In this document: piece after piece, positions 34,956 to 48,189 of the stretch
Position numbering within the stretch: position 1 is the stretch's first letter
Layout of the letters: each line of letters begins with the position of its first letter
Origin: Pleodorina starrii
Taxonomy: Eukaryota > Chlorophyta > Chlorophyceae > Chlamydomonadales > Volvocaceae
NCBI GenBank assembly: GCA_030267565.1
Contig: BRXU01000022.1
Location: 1,198,001 to 1,262,000, forward strand
Length of the DNA: 64,000 nt
Direction of reading: 5' to 3'
Program-made: the position numbers and the translations under genes
Notes under the pieces: model-generated
What the model was told of the DNA's origin: nothing
What the model saw: only the letters and a program-made list of their open reading frames with translations
The model's database searches: none

Positions 34956-35456
34956 CTAGGGGTGCATTCCGCATTGGCATTCCGCCGGCAGTCCGCCTAG
35001 GGGTGCATTCCGCATTGGCATTCCGCCTAGGGGTGCATTCCGCATTGGCATTCCGCCGGCATTCCGCCTTAGGGTGCATTCCGCGTTGGCATTCCGCCGG
35101 CATTCCGCCTTAGGGTGCATTCCGCATTGGCATTCCGCCTTAGGGTGCATTCCGCATTGGCATCCCGCCGGCATTCCGCCTTAGGGTGCATTCCGCGTTG
35201 GCATTCCGCCGGCATTCCGCCTTAGGGTGCATTCCGCATTGGCATTCCGCCGGCATTCCGCCTTAGGGTGCATTCCGCGTTGGCATTCCGCCGGCATTCC
35301 GCCTTAGGGTGCATTCCGCGTTGGCATTCCGCCGGCATTCCGCCTTAGGGTGCATTCCGCATTGGCATTCCGCCGGCATTCCGCCTTAGGGTGCATTCCG
35401 CGTTGGCATTCCGCCGGCATTCCGCCTTAGGGTGCATTCCGCATTGGCATTCCGCC
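34945..35456. repeat. 41-bp tandem array, about 12 units
   Basis: Units of GGCATTCCGCC-TTAGGGTGCATTCCGC-[AG]-TTGGCATTCCGCC repeat through this interval, with shorter variants at the left end (CTAGGGGTGC). The short internal motif GCATTCCGC appears three times per unit. TOC1 of Chlamydomonas is also known to carry tandem arrays internally. The repeats abut without spacers, so it is not a CRISPR array. Confidence 0.85.
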
Positions 35457-35540
35457 GACCTTCGGGTTCCCCCCCCCCCGGTGTCAAATGTAGGCTTTCT
35501 GCCGGGCCGCAAATACTAGGCGCGGGCTTTCCGCCCGACC

Positions 35541-36239
35541 AGCGCGTACTCTGGACCGCCGGCCTCGCGGTCTAACGACCATCTCAGGGCCTCTGTGATT
35601 TCGAGGGTGCCCTTGCCGGAGTACTAGAGCTTCCGCCCTGGCCACTCACATGCACCTCTGGTTCCGGGAGGTTGTCCGGGGTTGTTGGCGGCCTTCCTCC
35701 GCCATTCAGGTTGAGGCTCTGAGTTAGGTGGGAGGGCACCTCGGCAGACATTAGCGGGGAACGGTGGGCAAGGGAATCCCATCGCCCAGGTCTATTTCGA
35801 CGCGTTGGTTGCGCGAAGCTCTTGGGCCGGGTCGTAAATACTCGGCCTCGCAAGCTCTGAGATAGCGGATTTGTTGACCCGCGGCGCTGGCGGTTAATTC
35901 TCGGCCTTGCAAGCTCCCAGCTAGCGGGTTTGTTGACCAGCGGCGCTGGCGGTCAACCACGTTGCTGGTCGCGCGCGCCCTTGCCGAAATGAGCCGGTCA
36001 CACGCCGTGAAGCCTATCGGCCTATGCTAGAGGCTTCTCTCTGGCGTCGTTAGTCCCACGGTCAACTTGCGTGAGGCCACGATCCCAATTCAACCCGCCA
36101 TGCGGCAAAACTCGCCTTGCTCATCTGCGCTCCCGGAACTTGGCAGAGAATCCGCGAATGATTTTTGGAGCTTGGAAATGGGCGACGACAGCGTTGTCGG
36201 CTTGCCAAGGGCGTCTTCGCCAAATGTCGCAACACTAAT
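35541..36239. other. Right internal region of the PAT/TOC-type element
   Basis: Non-coding as far as I can see. A sub-repeat CTCGGCCT(C/T)GCAAGCTC followed by AGCGG(A/G)TTTGTTGACC occurs at about 35,842 and 35,904. No RT or RNase H motif was found on either strand. Confidence 0.5.
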
Positions 36240-36411
36240 GGAAAACTTTTCCGCGGCTGTCCGCACCGGCGACTACGTTTATCGAGACTTCCGTCAGGAC
36301 TACTAGTAGATTGTTGCGGAAGGAAGAGAGAGTCTGTGCCTCCGCATTACAAAGCGGAGTTGGTTGTCGTACCTTGGGTACAGCAAGGGCCGAGCATTTC
36401 AGTCTCATTCA
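36240..36411 (+). repeat. Split direct repeat B2
   Basis: The right end of the PAT/TOC-type element; 172 bp with one mismatch to B1. The next base begins the resumed Dualen-type reading frame. Confidence 0.9.
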
Positions 36412-39400
36412 GGAAGCAAACGACAGAAACACATTTGCATACCAACAGGCATACCAACAAGCACAACTTATAAAACGAATACTGCCAATTAATGAAGAAC
36501 CCGTCACCACAACCGGACACAACGTCACTCGCCAACCCCCACAAACTCTATTGTCCGTCGGACGCACGAGTTTCCTGCCTCATCACACTACACACACATC
36601 TAACAAATATAACACCTACTTCAGTGAAGCAGTTGGACATCTCGACAACAAAAATGACCACTGGATACAGCGGCTATCGTACCGTACCAGAGTGGATGAG
36701 AAGCTGGGTAATACCGAGCTCCTTGACGCAAAACACCGCTCAAACCATACCACAATAAACATAAACATACCCTTCTCGCAAAGCTACTGTTACAACCCTG
36801 TGCAGACGCACCAACGCTTAACACCAAAAATGGCGGGTAACCAGGCGTCTCGGGCGAAAGCATGCTGGACGCGATGTGAGATTCCCATGCAGCTGCCTGG
36901 CATTCAGAATGGCTCCGTGGCCTCCTTGAACCTGATCCCAGAGAAGCTCCGCGCCTCGGCGGCGGCCAGTCTCTTCGACCGCAAGCCGAACCAGATCAGC
37001 CAGCCCAACCTCGATTTAGTTTATAACAAAAGGGAAATGGCTGGCACGAAGCCACCCCTCCAGCAGGCACATGCCAGCGGAGCTACTGTCGGCATGAATG
37101 TGACCAACCAGGACAGCCCCTATGCCGCTGGCTCCTGGCGTGGCGAAGACAGTGCTGAATCCCCCATGGTCTTGGGCGGACTGGCCCCTCTCGACACCGC
37201 GACGATTGACCTGCTGGCAATGATGATGGGTAAGACTGGAAATAGCAACCCTGCTGCTTGGCCGCCAACTGAATATCATAGCTATGCGCAGCGGGTGTCA
37301 CAACCTAGTTCTAGATGGAAACTACCCAGCAGCACACACCTGACATGTGCAATACAGCAAGCCACTGATGAATACATCAATCACACAGAATGGTCCAGCC
37401 CCACTGCCCAACAGACTACAATCATACCCCAAACACCCTCCCATGATAAACCCCCCACAAGGTGGACAGCTAACTGGAGGCTGGAGGACCCTAGCGGCCA
37501 GGACGAAAGGATGTGGACCTGCCTGTGGACCGGCAATATTGGAGAGGACTCACAGCTAGCGGCATGTCGGAAAGTCGGATGGAGAGAGCAAAGTTGGTGC
37601 GTTGATGGTGCTTACCCCAATTGCACGAGGAACAGACAAGGAGAAGCCCCTGTTAAGGATCTGCATCCCAAAACTAGTTATCCTGACTGGGCCGATCCTA
37701 GAAAGATAGCATCCCAGGCGATATGTACAGCCGCTGACCCGATGAAGGCGGTAATTACCTACTTGGCCCAACTAGCTAGAATTGTTTGCCAATGCCTAAT
37801 GCTCTATGCCCGTCTGGTACCATGGGTTCTGGCGTCCCTGCCCGTGATGGGGACAGCTTGCCATCTCATCAACACAACGCTGTCCAAAGCGTTGCTACCA
37901 CCCAAAAAGGCAATACCCAGATACACCCTGTACGTACTAAGTCTTGGGTCAGCTATTTACCCAATACCAATGCTTGCATGCATTACCCCATTAGCTGCAC
38001 TTAGTGCAGCCCTCTGCGCAGCATCGATCATCCTAACCGCCGGGATAATGTGGGCAATTCTGACTGCTACTAATCTCCTCATACCAATCATCAGCCAGCT
38101 GAAAACAATAAAGCAGATAACCACACACCCCTGCCCTGAACTTGTGCTACTATGCCACCTCATCAACGGCACCCGCTACATAGCTATACTGGCATGCCTA
38201 ACGGATCCCTTGCACTTCCTACTGCATAGACTGCAAGCATTCGAAATTAAAATCCTCGTCATCACTGCCCTCTCCATCAAGTTCCGCACACAAAAACACA
38301 CAGCGTGTCTAACTGCTGCAATCACCATGCTCTCAGTGATGGGCCAAATCAGACAGAACGAAGAGGCGGTCGCGCTCCTTGCCATTGCCCTGAAGGCTGG
38401 CCTCCCAACCCTCCTGAAATTCGCAACTACAGACAAAATAAGGGCAAACCCCGAGACTGCCAAACGGGCAGCACCAGCGAAAAACAAAGGACACCAGTGC
38501 AGGACTGGCAACAATGCACGTCGACTGAAAAAACGGCATCCCCATAATTCGCACAGACCGACACGCGCACACCCACCACATGGGTACTGGGACAGACGGA
38601 AAATAGGGGGAGACACACCTGTCGAACAAGAACATCAGGATCCCATGGAACATGGGCAAGGGGCCCCTAATCCGATACCATGGCCACTGCCCCGCCCAAG
38701 TATCAATGGAAGCGGACCAATCCACCACGAGCAACAACGAAGGCAATTCTGCCAAGTACACGCCCTCAACAATCTCATTGGGGGACATTACCTCAACCCG
38801 GAGCACGTGCTGGAATACTGCATACGCTTAGATGACCACCTACAAGCCACTAATCACCCTAGCCGCGCCCTATGGCGCGAAACATTCAACAGACACACAG
38901 GCGCCTTCACGACGCTAGCAATAAACCACTACCTACGCTACAATGTATATCTCACCTCACAAGACCCGACAAAGCAGTTTCTTGCCCTTATAAGTGCACC
39001 ACGCGCACTGTCCTCGGGCAATGCTGTGAGGAGACGTGCCCTCCCCGCACTGCCACCTTTGGCAGCCCAATACGGATTCGTACTGCAGATGTCCGGACGC
39101 CCTCACGCTGTATGCGTGAAACGAATCGGGGATACCTGGCATCTTATCGACTCGGAACACGTGCAATCAAAACTACTAAAGACACAAGTGGACTGGCAAG
39201 AGTTACAGGGCGGCGTTCAGTACCTCGATAGCGTTGACATTCTCACCACCACCAACATGGCAAACGAGCTTAAGGAGGTTTTACCACCACCAGGATGGCC
39301 GGCAGCCCGACACCCAGCGGTCAGGATCGAGGAACCACTGGGAGACACCCCAGGAGCTACCGCCCCCAGCGACCTGCAACAAAATGCACCTCCCGAAAAT

Positions 39401-42400
39401 TTGGAAGCGGGAGCTCACACAGCACAAATCAGAGATGCAGCCGTCAACCCACAAATTCACCCAATCGAGGAACCAGCGGTTCTCAGAACATACGCCATGG
39501 CCGTCCAGAGGGGTCTTCCCGCCCATGCCACAACAACTGTCCCACGGCAAGATACCCGGCCCCAAACCCTACAGGCTAACGCGAACCGACCGGCGGCGGC
39601 CCTTGTGCAACCGCTGCCTGCTGACAATGAGATGCCGCTAGCGCAACCACATGACCTCACGGCCCCTAACAACGCAAACATAGAAGCACCACGGCGCACC
39701 ACTGAAAGATGCAACCCTGCGGCAATGCAAACCATACAAGAGCGCGCAGGCGACAAAATCAAGATGGGACGGAAAAGACGCCACAAAATAGACGATACCC
39801 AAACCACCATTCTGGAAGCCTTCCAACGACAGAAACATAGAAGACCAGGGACCCCCCTTGAGCCTAACTACAATGCTGAGGCCGGACAAGCTGGCACCTC
39901 CCCGCAACCCGAGCAAAGTCCGCTGCAAACGACAGGCACCACGTCACATCGTTACTTACACGTTGTCACACACAACGTGAGAGGCTTACAAGGACACCTA
40001 TACGATGTTCTCTGCAATACACTTGACTGGAGGGCGGATATCCTTGTACTTACCGAAACAAAGCTCGGCAAATGCGGCCTAAACGGCCGGATGAAGATGC
40101 ATTTCCCCGGTTACCATGCCTGGGGCAGCACATTCCCCAACAAAAAGAACAAGTTGGGACAACCGGCTCCCGTAAGGCAAGCAGGAGTCGTGATTGCTAT
40201 CTCGGATAGGTTTGCATCGGCCGGAAGCGCTACATGTGAGCAGCATCCACGTAACCTGCAAGGATACGTATGCCACTGCACCGTATGCACTCCGCATAGC
40301 ACAACCCTACACATCATAGGCGTTTACACGCCAGAACTGACATCTACACGCAAGTCCATATACAAATATTGTGCGGACGTACTCACGCATGCAGACAACC
40401 ATAAGGAGCATGTGATTATAGCTGGAGATTTTAATGCTGCCCTGCAAGCTGCTGACAGATCCACTGCGACCCTCGACGCGGATGACGTCTGCCACCGCAC
40501 CTTTGTGTCCGAAAACAACCTGAAACCCCTAACCCCGCTCATAGCTGCGGAAGGACGGCAATACACCTATCGCCAGTTCAAAAACGGCTCCATCGCGCAT
40601 GAAAGCCGAATCGATGACATCCTATGCAATAAGATCCTCACAACAAGATTAGACCTCTACAAGATAACGTCCGGAGTCTCAGCATATGAGACAGTTACCG
40701 TGCCCGGAGGCCACTTCGACCACAAACCTCTTCACGGAAGAATGCCCATTGAAGCTGTCCGACTATTTGACTGCCCCACCTCAGCAGCGCATAACCCAAA
40801 TACCGCCGACACCACACCTACCTCAACAAAATGGCAAACCGTCAAACTACCAATCACAAAATCCACTTTGGATACAGTGAGGGAGACGCTCGAAAACGAA
40901 CTAGCCTCAGACATGGCACAATTACATGACCGACTTCAGCCTGCTCTGACGGCTGTAACTGCTGCCCTAACAGAAGAGGACGGAACCGGTAGAAGTGCAG
41001 CCCTCCGCTTGCGTGAACTGCGGAGTCACCCGGATGTCAGCCAAACCAACGTTACCAGCTGTGCGGAAGATCTACAGCAAATCTTAACGCACGCTCTCGA
41101 CACACTCCTGAGTCACTGCGAGCACAAGCCCCCACGAACTGGAAAACTACACGCAACCAGGGTCGTGGGACGTAAGGTCAAACAGCTCCACCACGAGCAC
41201 AGGAAGGTAAAATCGGAGCTCGAGCAAATCTATCGGCGGACCAAGGAACTAGGCATCGAAATACCAACCTACACAACCGATACCAACCCAGCCGAAATGC
41301 AGGATACCGCTGCCGGGGAGGCTGTGAGAAACACAGTTGAGCCCACACCCGAAAACGTAACGGCACTCTCTCCCAATACAGGAGGTCAACACGTGGCACA
41401 GCCTACACAAAACGAAAAAGACACAATACGGCAGGAACCCACGCCTGCTGCGGCGCAGGCAATAGGCCCCATGGAAATAGATGACATGAACGACAAAAAC
41501 ACCGCCCCATCGCGTATAACCACTGGAAGCCCCGATAACGCGATCGGGACACGCATCAATGGTCTCCGCAAAAGACTGCGAGAAGTTGGCCAGTTGCTAA
41601 GGAAAGCTACCTCCGACCGAAAAAGCGAAAATATAAAGAACGCAAAACGCAGATTTCAACGAATGCTTGCGGTTCGCCCGAAGCAAGGACACCGAGTTAT
41701 CTTCAACAAAGGAGAGGCACAGCAAAAAGGGATACCCGCCATCAGACACCCACACGATGGACTAGTCCGCACAGATCCCGCTGATATCCTCGATGCCCTA
41801 CATACATATTTTTCACGCCAGGCGGCCCCAGCCATTGGGGCCCGCACAGGGAAATTCCTACCAGAAGACGTGCATAGGCAATACCCATGGGCCGAGGCCT
41901 ACGCCCCAGACACGTTCACACTTCATGCGTACGACGCGCCTGGTAACCATGCCCTGCTCCCGCATATCGCCGACCCCACCAATTTCGACACTTGCATTCA
42001 GTTTCTCTCCCGTAACAAGGCGCCTGGGCCTGATGGCATACCCAATGAATTACTCAAAGCTCTCCCTGCCCCCTTAAAATGTGACATACATAACCTGCTG
42101 ATCCTCATGTGGGTCAAAGCAGAAACACCTTTACCCTGGACAACGTCAGACACAGTCCTTATACCTAAGCCGAACGGCGACCCCCTCCTCATTAAAAATA
42201 AGAGACCCATAGCCCTCGCCAACACGCTCTATAAATTATGGACAAGTCTCATCACGCTGTCCACATCCAAGTTTGCACCTTCTGCTGACCTCTTCAGTGA
42301 AGCCCAAGAAGGCTTCCTTAAACACAGAAACACTGAACGCCAAATCCTCAATCTCCTGCACAGCATAGAAGACGCGGGCCTCGCCCGACGAGACCTATAC

Positions 42401-45400
42401 ATCCTATACGTTGACTTCTCGAGTGCTTTTAACACCATCGACCACGATAAGCTATTGCAGATTATGTATGACCTAGGCCTACCACTGGACCTGATCGAGG
42501 TTGTACGCGATCTCTACAGCCAAGCACGCACATGCATTCGTACCGAGCACGGACGGACACCCGACATCCACATCGAACGAGGAACAGTGCAGGGCGACAC
42601 GCTCTCCCCGCTACTCTTCATCATTTTTCTTGAGCCCCTTCTGCGATGGCTACATGTTGGCGGCCGAGGCTACAAGTACGGTTGCTTAACGGACAAAGAT
42701 AACGAAAGATACCATTGTAGCTCCGCTGCTTACGCAGATGATCTAGCAGCAATAACCAACACGCTCTCAGACCTTACGACTCAATGCGAAAAAATAGGCA
42801 AATATGCAAAGTGGGCAGGCCTGGAAGTGAACCACGAGAAATGTGCCGTGTCCGCCATTTTACACAAGACATCGTGGGACGTCAAACTACCACATGGCCC
42901 GACGTGCGACAGAACACTACAATCTGCCCTGAAAGATAAAATAAGAATAAACGGCAAAACAATACCATACAAACACCCGGGGCAAGCATACAAATACCTA
43001 GGTGTTCACATAGCCCTGACCCTAAACTGGGCAGCGCAAATGGAGTATGTCAAAGAAAAGATTCGCACGAGGGGACATGACATTGCCACGTCCCTCGCAT
43101 CCCCTGACCAACGCCTACGAATGATCCAGACCTGTATCCAGCCCGCAATTGCGTACAGCTTCCCCACAATGGCATACACGAACAATGATATCAAAATCCT
43201 CGATAGTATGGTCACACGCGTCGCAAAACAGAGCTACGGACTCAAAATGGGCTTCTGCACCCGTGCAATTCTGCTCCCACAGGAACAGTACGGCCTGGGA
43301 CTTGGCTCGTTCTTACCCATTTACGTACGTAAGGCCACCAGGGCCCTGGTGCTCTCTCTTAACGATCAAGGGCGGCTCGGTGTCGTAACCCGTGCACTAC
43401 TGGAACTGCAAGCCAAACGCGCAGGCACCCTTGAAGCACATGCGTATCGGGCGGAAAGTCATTTTTACTGTACCCTCAAGCAACTCACTCTCACGCGAGC
43501 TCATGGGCTCACAATCACCACTATGGGTAAAGAATACACTACTACCCTACACAGCCTAGCCGCCCTTGCTGATGCAATGGGTACATACCCAGGCACTACC
43601 GACCCGGTCATCCCGTATCGGTACATTCTCCCCCTGATTGAGATTGGACTTGATCTCCGTAGTCTAGTAGACATGAACAATGACCGGTATCTGATCGACA
43701 CCACAGCCTTAAAAAGTCTTACCAATGGGAGAGCGCGGCACCGACACCTTGTCTCTCTTAACCGCCTGAGCCTTGCACTAAGCGCCACAGGGGAAAACCC
43801 ATCCAAATGCAATCACGAACGACCCCTCCCCCATCGCGACAGGAAGCTACCCGATTTCCCCGTTATCAGCAGCCTTGTTCGTAACAACCTGTCACCCACC
43901 CCCGCCTCACAACGCCTCATCACTGAATTCCTGCGGGCACGCGCCAACACATACCAACCCAACATAAACACCGAACACACACATCACACAGTTGTACCTG
44001 GACGGTGGGTTAAACACGGCCACGATGAATTCTTCGTGCCTGCGACGCCACCCACTCAAACCACACACGAAGACCGCCACATGCCCCATAATGCCGACCC
44101 CCCCGAACATGGGATCCCAGAAAACACCGACCCTGATGACCCGATGGATGGTACCACGGACAAAACCCAACAAGCAGCCGCAAACCCTCCTAATCCGCAT
44201 GGTAACACCCTGACACAACCTCCCAACCAACCCAAACGCCGCATCCAATCTCTACCATCAGCGCCTGATGGCGAGGATGGGGAACCTAACAAGAAAGCCC
44301 GCCAACTACAAAGGACAAGTCAGCGACGAAAATGCACCCCGGCTGTGAGGCGGCGAAACTGGATAGCCGCGAACACACGCACAAGCAACCCCAAAATAAA
44401 AGACGACCACGTACGGATGGGAGAAGCTGTTCACGAAGATGAAGAGGCCAACCCTGGTCACACTCGCTTCGCCATGAGTGCCCGATCCTTCTTTACAAAC
44501 CTTATGTTAGCTGTCCCTACACTGGGACGAGGCTCTCCGACAAACTCAACCCCTGTCCTAACACGGCAGAGATCGCTCTCCACGAAGCTACAGAACACAA
44601 TGCAGCTTCTTGCAACCCAGTCGCACAACAACCCTATCCTAAAGAAACTACAAACACACCCTCTAATCGAGCATGCCAACACCCAGCCCGACGACAACGC
44701 AGAGCCCCCCTCGGAAAACCAACTGCCTACACTGCAACGCAGGACAACCTTGAAGCAGGTAAACTGGCGACTGGCACGAAAGCAATTGCTTCGTGTAAAC
44801 CCCCCGCTAACAGATCGCCAGCACCCAGATAGCACTCTGGCTAACCAGCTCGTGTGCAGCCTCTACTCTGATTGTGAGTTTGTTGAACGAATCATCTACG
44901 GACCATTCCGAAAGCGAGAAACCGTAGAGCCAAAAACACGGTGCAAACGCCCCAATAAGAAACGCCCAACCACCATCGACCTCACCGAGACAGGGGACCC
45001 ACAGGACAAAGGCACGACGATGGAAGTTGACGGAGGTATGCGTAAGAACACTACTGGTGCGGGAGCACCCAATCCAACACCAAGAAATATAGACGGCCGC
45101 CTGGCTGGCGGCCCAAGCAGCACACACGCGGACTACTACAGAGTACAGTGGTGCAACACTATCGTGTGTGCAGGCGCGATCAGTGCCTACCGGCTGCTTA
45201 ACTACCATGCCAAAGCGAGCAAGAACACGATAGCCAAGTACGGACGCGGAGCTGGAAGATATTTACACGAAGTCTCTTGGGAAGACTCAGACATGCCTCT
45301 CCGCGACATTCAAGGGCAACACAACTGGCCCACCTTACTCGCCACCCACCAAGTGCGTAATGCAACGCAGACCACCGTCAAACTCCCACCAGCCCCACTT

Positions 45401-48085
45401 GATACTCACCTTTCCAATGCGCAACGACAAGGCAGATGGGACCCCCCGAGCGCTGATACGAGTGCACGCACCAGGCGTACACTAACACATGTGACAATCA
45501 ACACGGTACCCTGCAACCCAGACAGAGATATAAAACCACCTGGGAAATACGTAATCATACCAGGGGAGCCTAGCGACTCCGAACTTCACGTGTATGACCC
45601 AACTGGCGCCTGGATAGGAAGTCTCCAAATCGACCGGGTGCGCTCCCTTTATGCACGATACCAGCACTCACGGCAAACCAGGCCCGATGCCCACAACAAG
45701 TTAGCTGCCAGAGGAGGCTTTGATGAGGACGTAGCCAAACTCCTGTTAAGATACAAAATCACACCTCAAAAGAAACACAGGAATGGACGACCAGGTGTCG
45801 GCACACACCAGAATCAAGCAACAATCAGAACCTGCCCCGAGAACCAAGTCACAATATGTCCTGAGCTTAGCGTTGTACTACAAGACGCGACACAAGCAAC
45901 TTGTGAGAGGTTTGCATCACCTCTCAACGTCGATAACTCCACGACACAGTACTTCAGCGCGTACGGGGAGGACCAACTCTTCGGAGCAAACCTCGACGCG
46001 TACTCGCAGCTTTTCAACGGACTGTCCATTGCCCACCCGGACCCCACCCCTGAGGCGTCAAACCATGCGCTTGCCTGGGCAATTCTCTCGGCACAGGAAG
46101 CATCGGACAACCCTGAACCGACATTGACTATCCTTATTCTGAAGTACAGCCTGAACGGCCCATATAGCAAGCATATGGGAAACCCCGCAGTGCGGCGCCT
46201 AGGTCGCGTCCCAGCAACCCATGAGCTCGCGAAATTGCAACAGGGTAGAGGAAGCACGACGGCCGCAACGGCTTACAAATCCGGTCTCGACGTCATAGCA
46301 GTCGGCAACATCAGCGGCCTTGCTCTCCTTACGCACACAATCGGTCCTAAGATTGCAATGAACACTGACAACCTGCTGGGACGTGACCAACCCCAACGAA
46401 CACCTGGCCCCTGCCCAACACCAGACCGCACCCGGTGGGCAAAGCGACACCTACATGAACTACGAAAAGGGCAGTCTAACCCGGCCTTCAGCACTACAGC
46501 CTGGGAGATCGAGCGGACAACACCAGGACAGCGGTGCCGCCTGTCTGACAGCCAACCAGTGCATACCCGCCTACGATATGCTCCCAAAATCGGGCTGTAC
46601 ACCGACGGTAGCTGTGTCAAGGACCCAGAACACGACCTGAACATCCTAGGGGCAGCCATCTACGACGCTGCCACCGACCGTTTGCACCATGTGGCATCCA
46701 ACGGCAAGGGGCCCACCAATACCATCACACGCGCTGAACTTGCTGCCATACATCAAGCGTTGAAGTTATACGCCAACTACGATGACTGCCTGTACCTCTT
46801 TACAGACTCTGCAGCCTCTCTTCATCTCACCCGGCGTGCCATCGTTGAAAAATCCAAACTCCACATTAGCAAACACAAGGAACTGCTACTTAACATCGAC
46901 GAGTTACTATGGCACAGGGCTTCACAGGGACTCCGAACCGTGCTACTCAAAGTCAAAGCGCACGCTAACGCCTCACTCGGCAATGATAAAGCCGACCAAG
47001 GGGCAACCGCCGTCGCAAAAGGCGATGCTGAAGCCACACTAACCGAAGAAAGTGACAATAACCCCTTCGATAAAATCTTCTGGTTTCGTCAAACCACGAC
47101 CGAGCTGTACGGTAACGACCTCAACCGTGGCATAACAATTCTCCTCAACAAAACCACCCATCATGGCTTTACGCCCTCGGGCGTATATACGGATCTATGG
47201 GAAAAAGCCAGCCCTAAACTCTGCGCACGAACTAGCAACTTGACGATCACCCGCGGAGGCGGACACAGCCTTTTTAAGCGAGTATTCGACTACAGGTGGG
47301 GCCAATTATGGCACGCCGGCCTTGCCAAGCGGTATGGCATACCAACAAAACACCTAGAAGTGCACACCAACACCGCGAAGGAGAGCAAAGCCCCCTGCCC
47401 CCTATGCGGCCTACCAGATTCAGGCGGACATATTCTGGGAGGATGCAAAGAAACTGGTCACATAGCCATGTACATAAAACGGCACAACGCCGCTGCCCTG
47501 CTTCTCGCAGATACCATACACAAAGGCAGGTATGGTGGATGCTACACCATCATTGACGCCTGTGCAGAAGACGCCAGCCCGGAATACTCATCTGGCACTC
47601 GACTGCCGAAATGGCTTTTACCCAATATCCCGGAAAAAAAGAGGAAGAAAATGCGACCAGATCTCCTTCTTATCCCGACCCTACCACTATCGACCACAGA
47701 GCAAACCACACCGTACAACGGACCACCGGACCGCTCAAAACACACAGTATTTGTGATCGAGATAGGATACACAGGGGACCTCCGACATGATGAAAAGAAT
47801 GAGCAAAAAGCAAAACAGCACGCGAAGCTAGCCCGCAGGCTCAAGGCCAACGGCTGGAAAGTGCGGTATACACCGAAGGAAGCCATCACACTTGGATTCG
47901 GTGGGACGATCCGCAATGACCTAAAGCCCCTTATCACCGAGCTCGGCGTGCCACCAGACACTGCCACACAATGCTGCGCGCGCCTTCATGACCTCGCAAT
48001 CAAGTACCTGAATAACATAGTCCTACGGCGACGCTCCCTCGAGGGACCCACATGCTACACGTCCAATCGTCAAGGGGTAGGGTAA
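36412..48085 (+). CDS. Dualen-type polyprotein, main part: membrane region, Josephin-like protease, APE, RT, RNase H, zinc knuckle, RLE
   Basis: The frame is uninterrupted for about 3,890 codons to TAA at 48,083-48,085. In order it has: a Gln/Asn/Thr-rich start; a hydrophobic multi-pass region (37,747-38,430); a Josephin-like cysteine-protease signature (QFCQVHALNNL, Cys 38,750; His in RPHAVC 39,104; Asp in HLIDS 39,149); an AP-type endonuclease (THNVRGL, LTETKL, GDFNAAL with Asp 40,427, SRIDDIL, HFDHKPL); an acidic/charged linker; reverse transcriptase (KAPGPDGIPNELLK, VDFSSAFNTIDH, GTVQGDTLSPLLF, YADD 42,731-42,742); a long linker; an unassigned segment (45,130-46,350); RNase H (YTDGSC with Asp 46,604, RAELAAI, TDSAAS, GNDKADQ); a CCHC knuckle (Cys 47,396 and 47,405, His 47,429, Cys 47,444); and a restriction-like endonuclease (RPDLLL Asp 47,660, VIEIG Glu 47,759). 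Membrane and protease modules are inferred from motifs only. Confidence 0.9.
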
Positions 48086-48189
48086 GGTTGTTTTTTGTGG
48101 AGCTCCCCTGGTGGTGGCGGCGTACAGGCTCCTAGTCGAGCCTCATCGCACCCGCCCCCATAAACCACGCCAGGGTTTTGGCCCGGCGT

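Larger units (their letters stand above)
29871..36411 (+). mobile_element. PAT/TOC-type tyrosine-recombinase element with split direct repeats, nested in the Dualen-type LINE
   Basis: Two repeat pairs are interleaved: A1 29,871-29,976 with A2 32,155-32,260 (106 bp, identical), and B1 31,983-32,154 with B2 36,240-36,411 (172 bp, one difference). The order A1-internal-B1-A2-internal-B2, with B1 abutting A2, is the split-direct-repeat architecture of PAT-like DIRS-order elements such as Kangaroo of Volvox and TOC elements of Chlamydomonas. No target-site duplication is visible at the ends, as expected of tyrosine-recombinase integration. Between A1 and B1 lies a recombinase gene; between A2 and B2 lie a 30-bp and a 41-bp tandem array. 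I see no reverse transcriptase, RNase H or methyltransferase, so it is probably mobilised partly in trans. Confidence 0.88.

Noticed and set aside
34945..35456. Regular repeats resembling a CRISPR array
   Set aside because: Units abut without unique spacers, there are no cas-like genes, and the context is a eukaryotic transposon.
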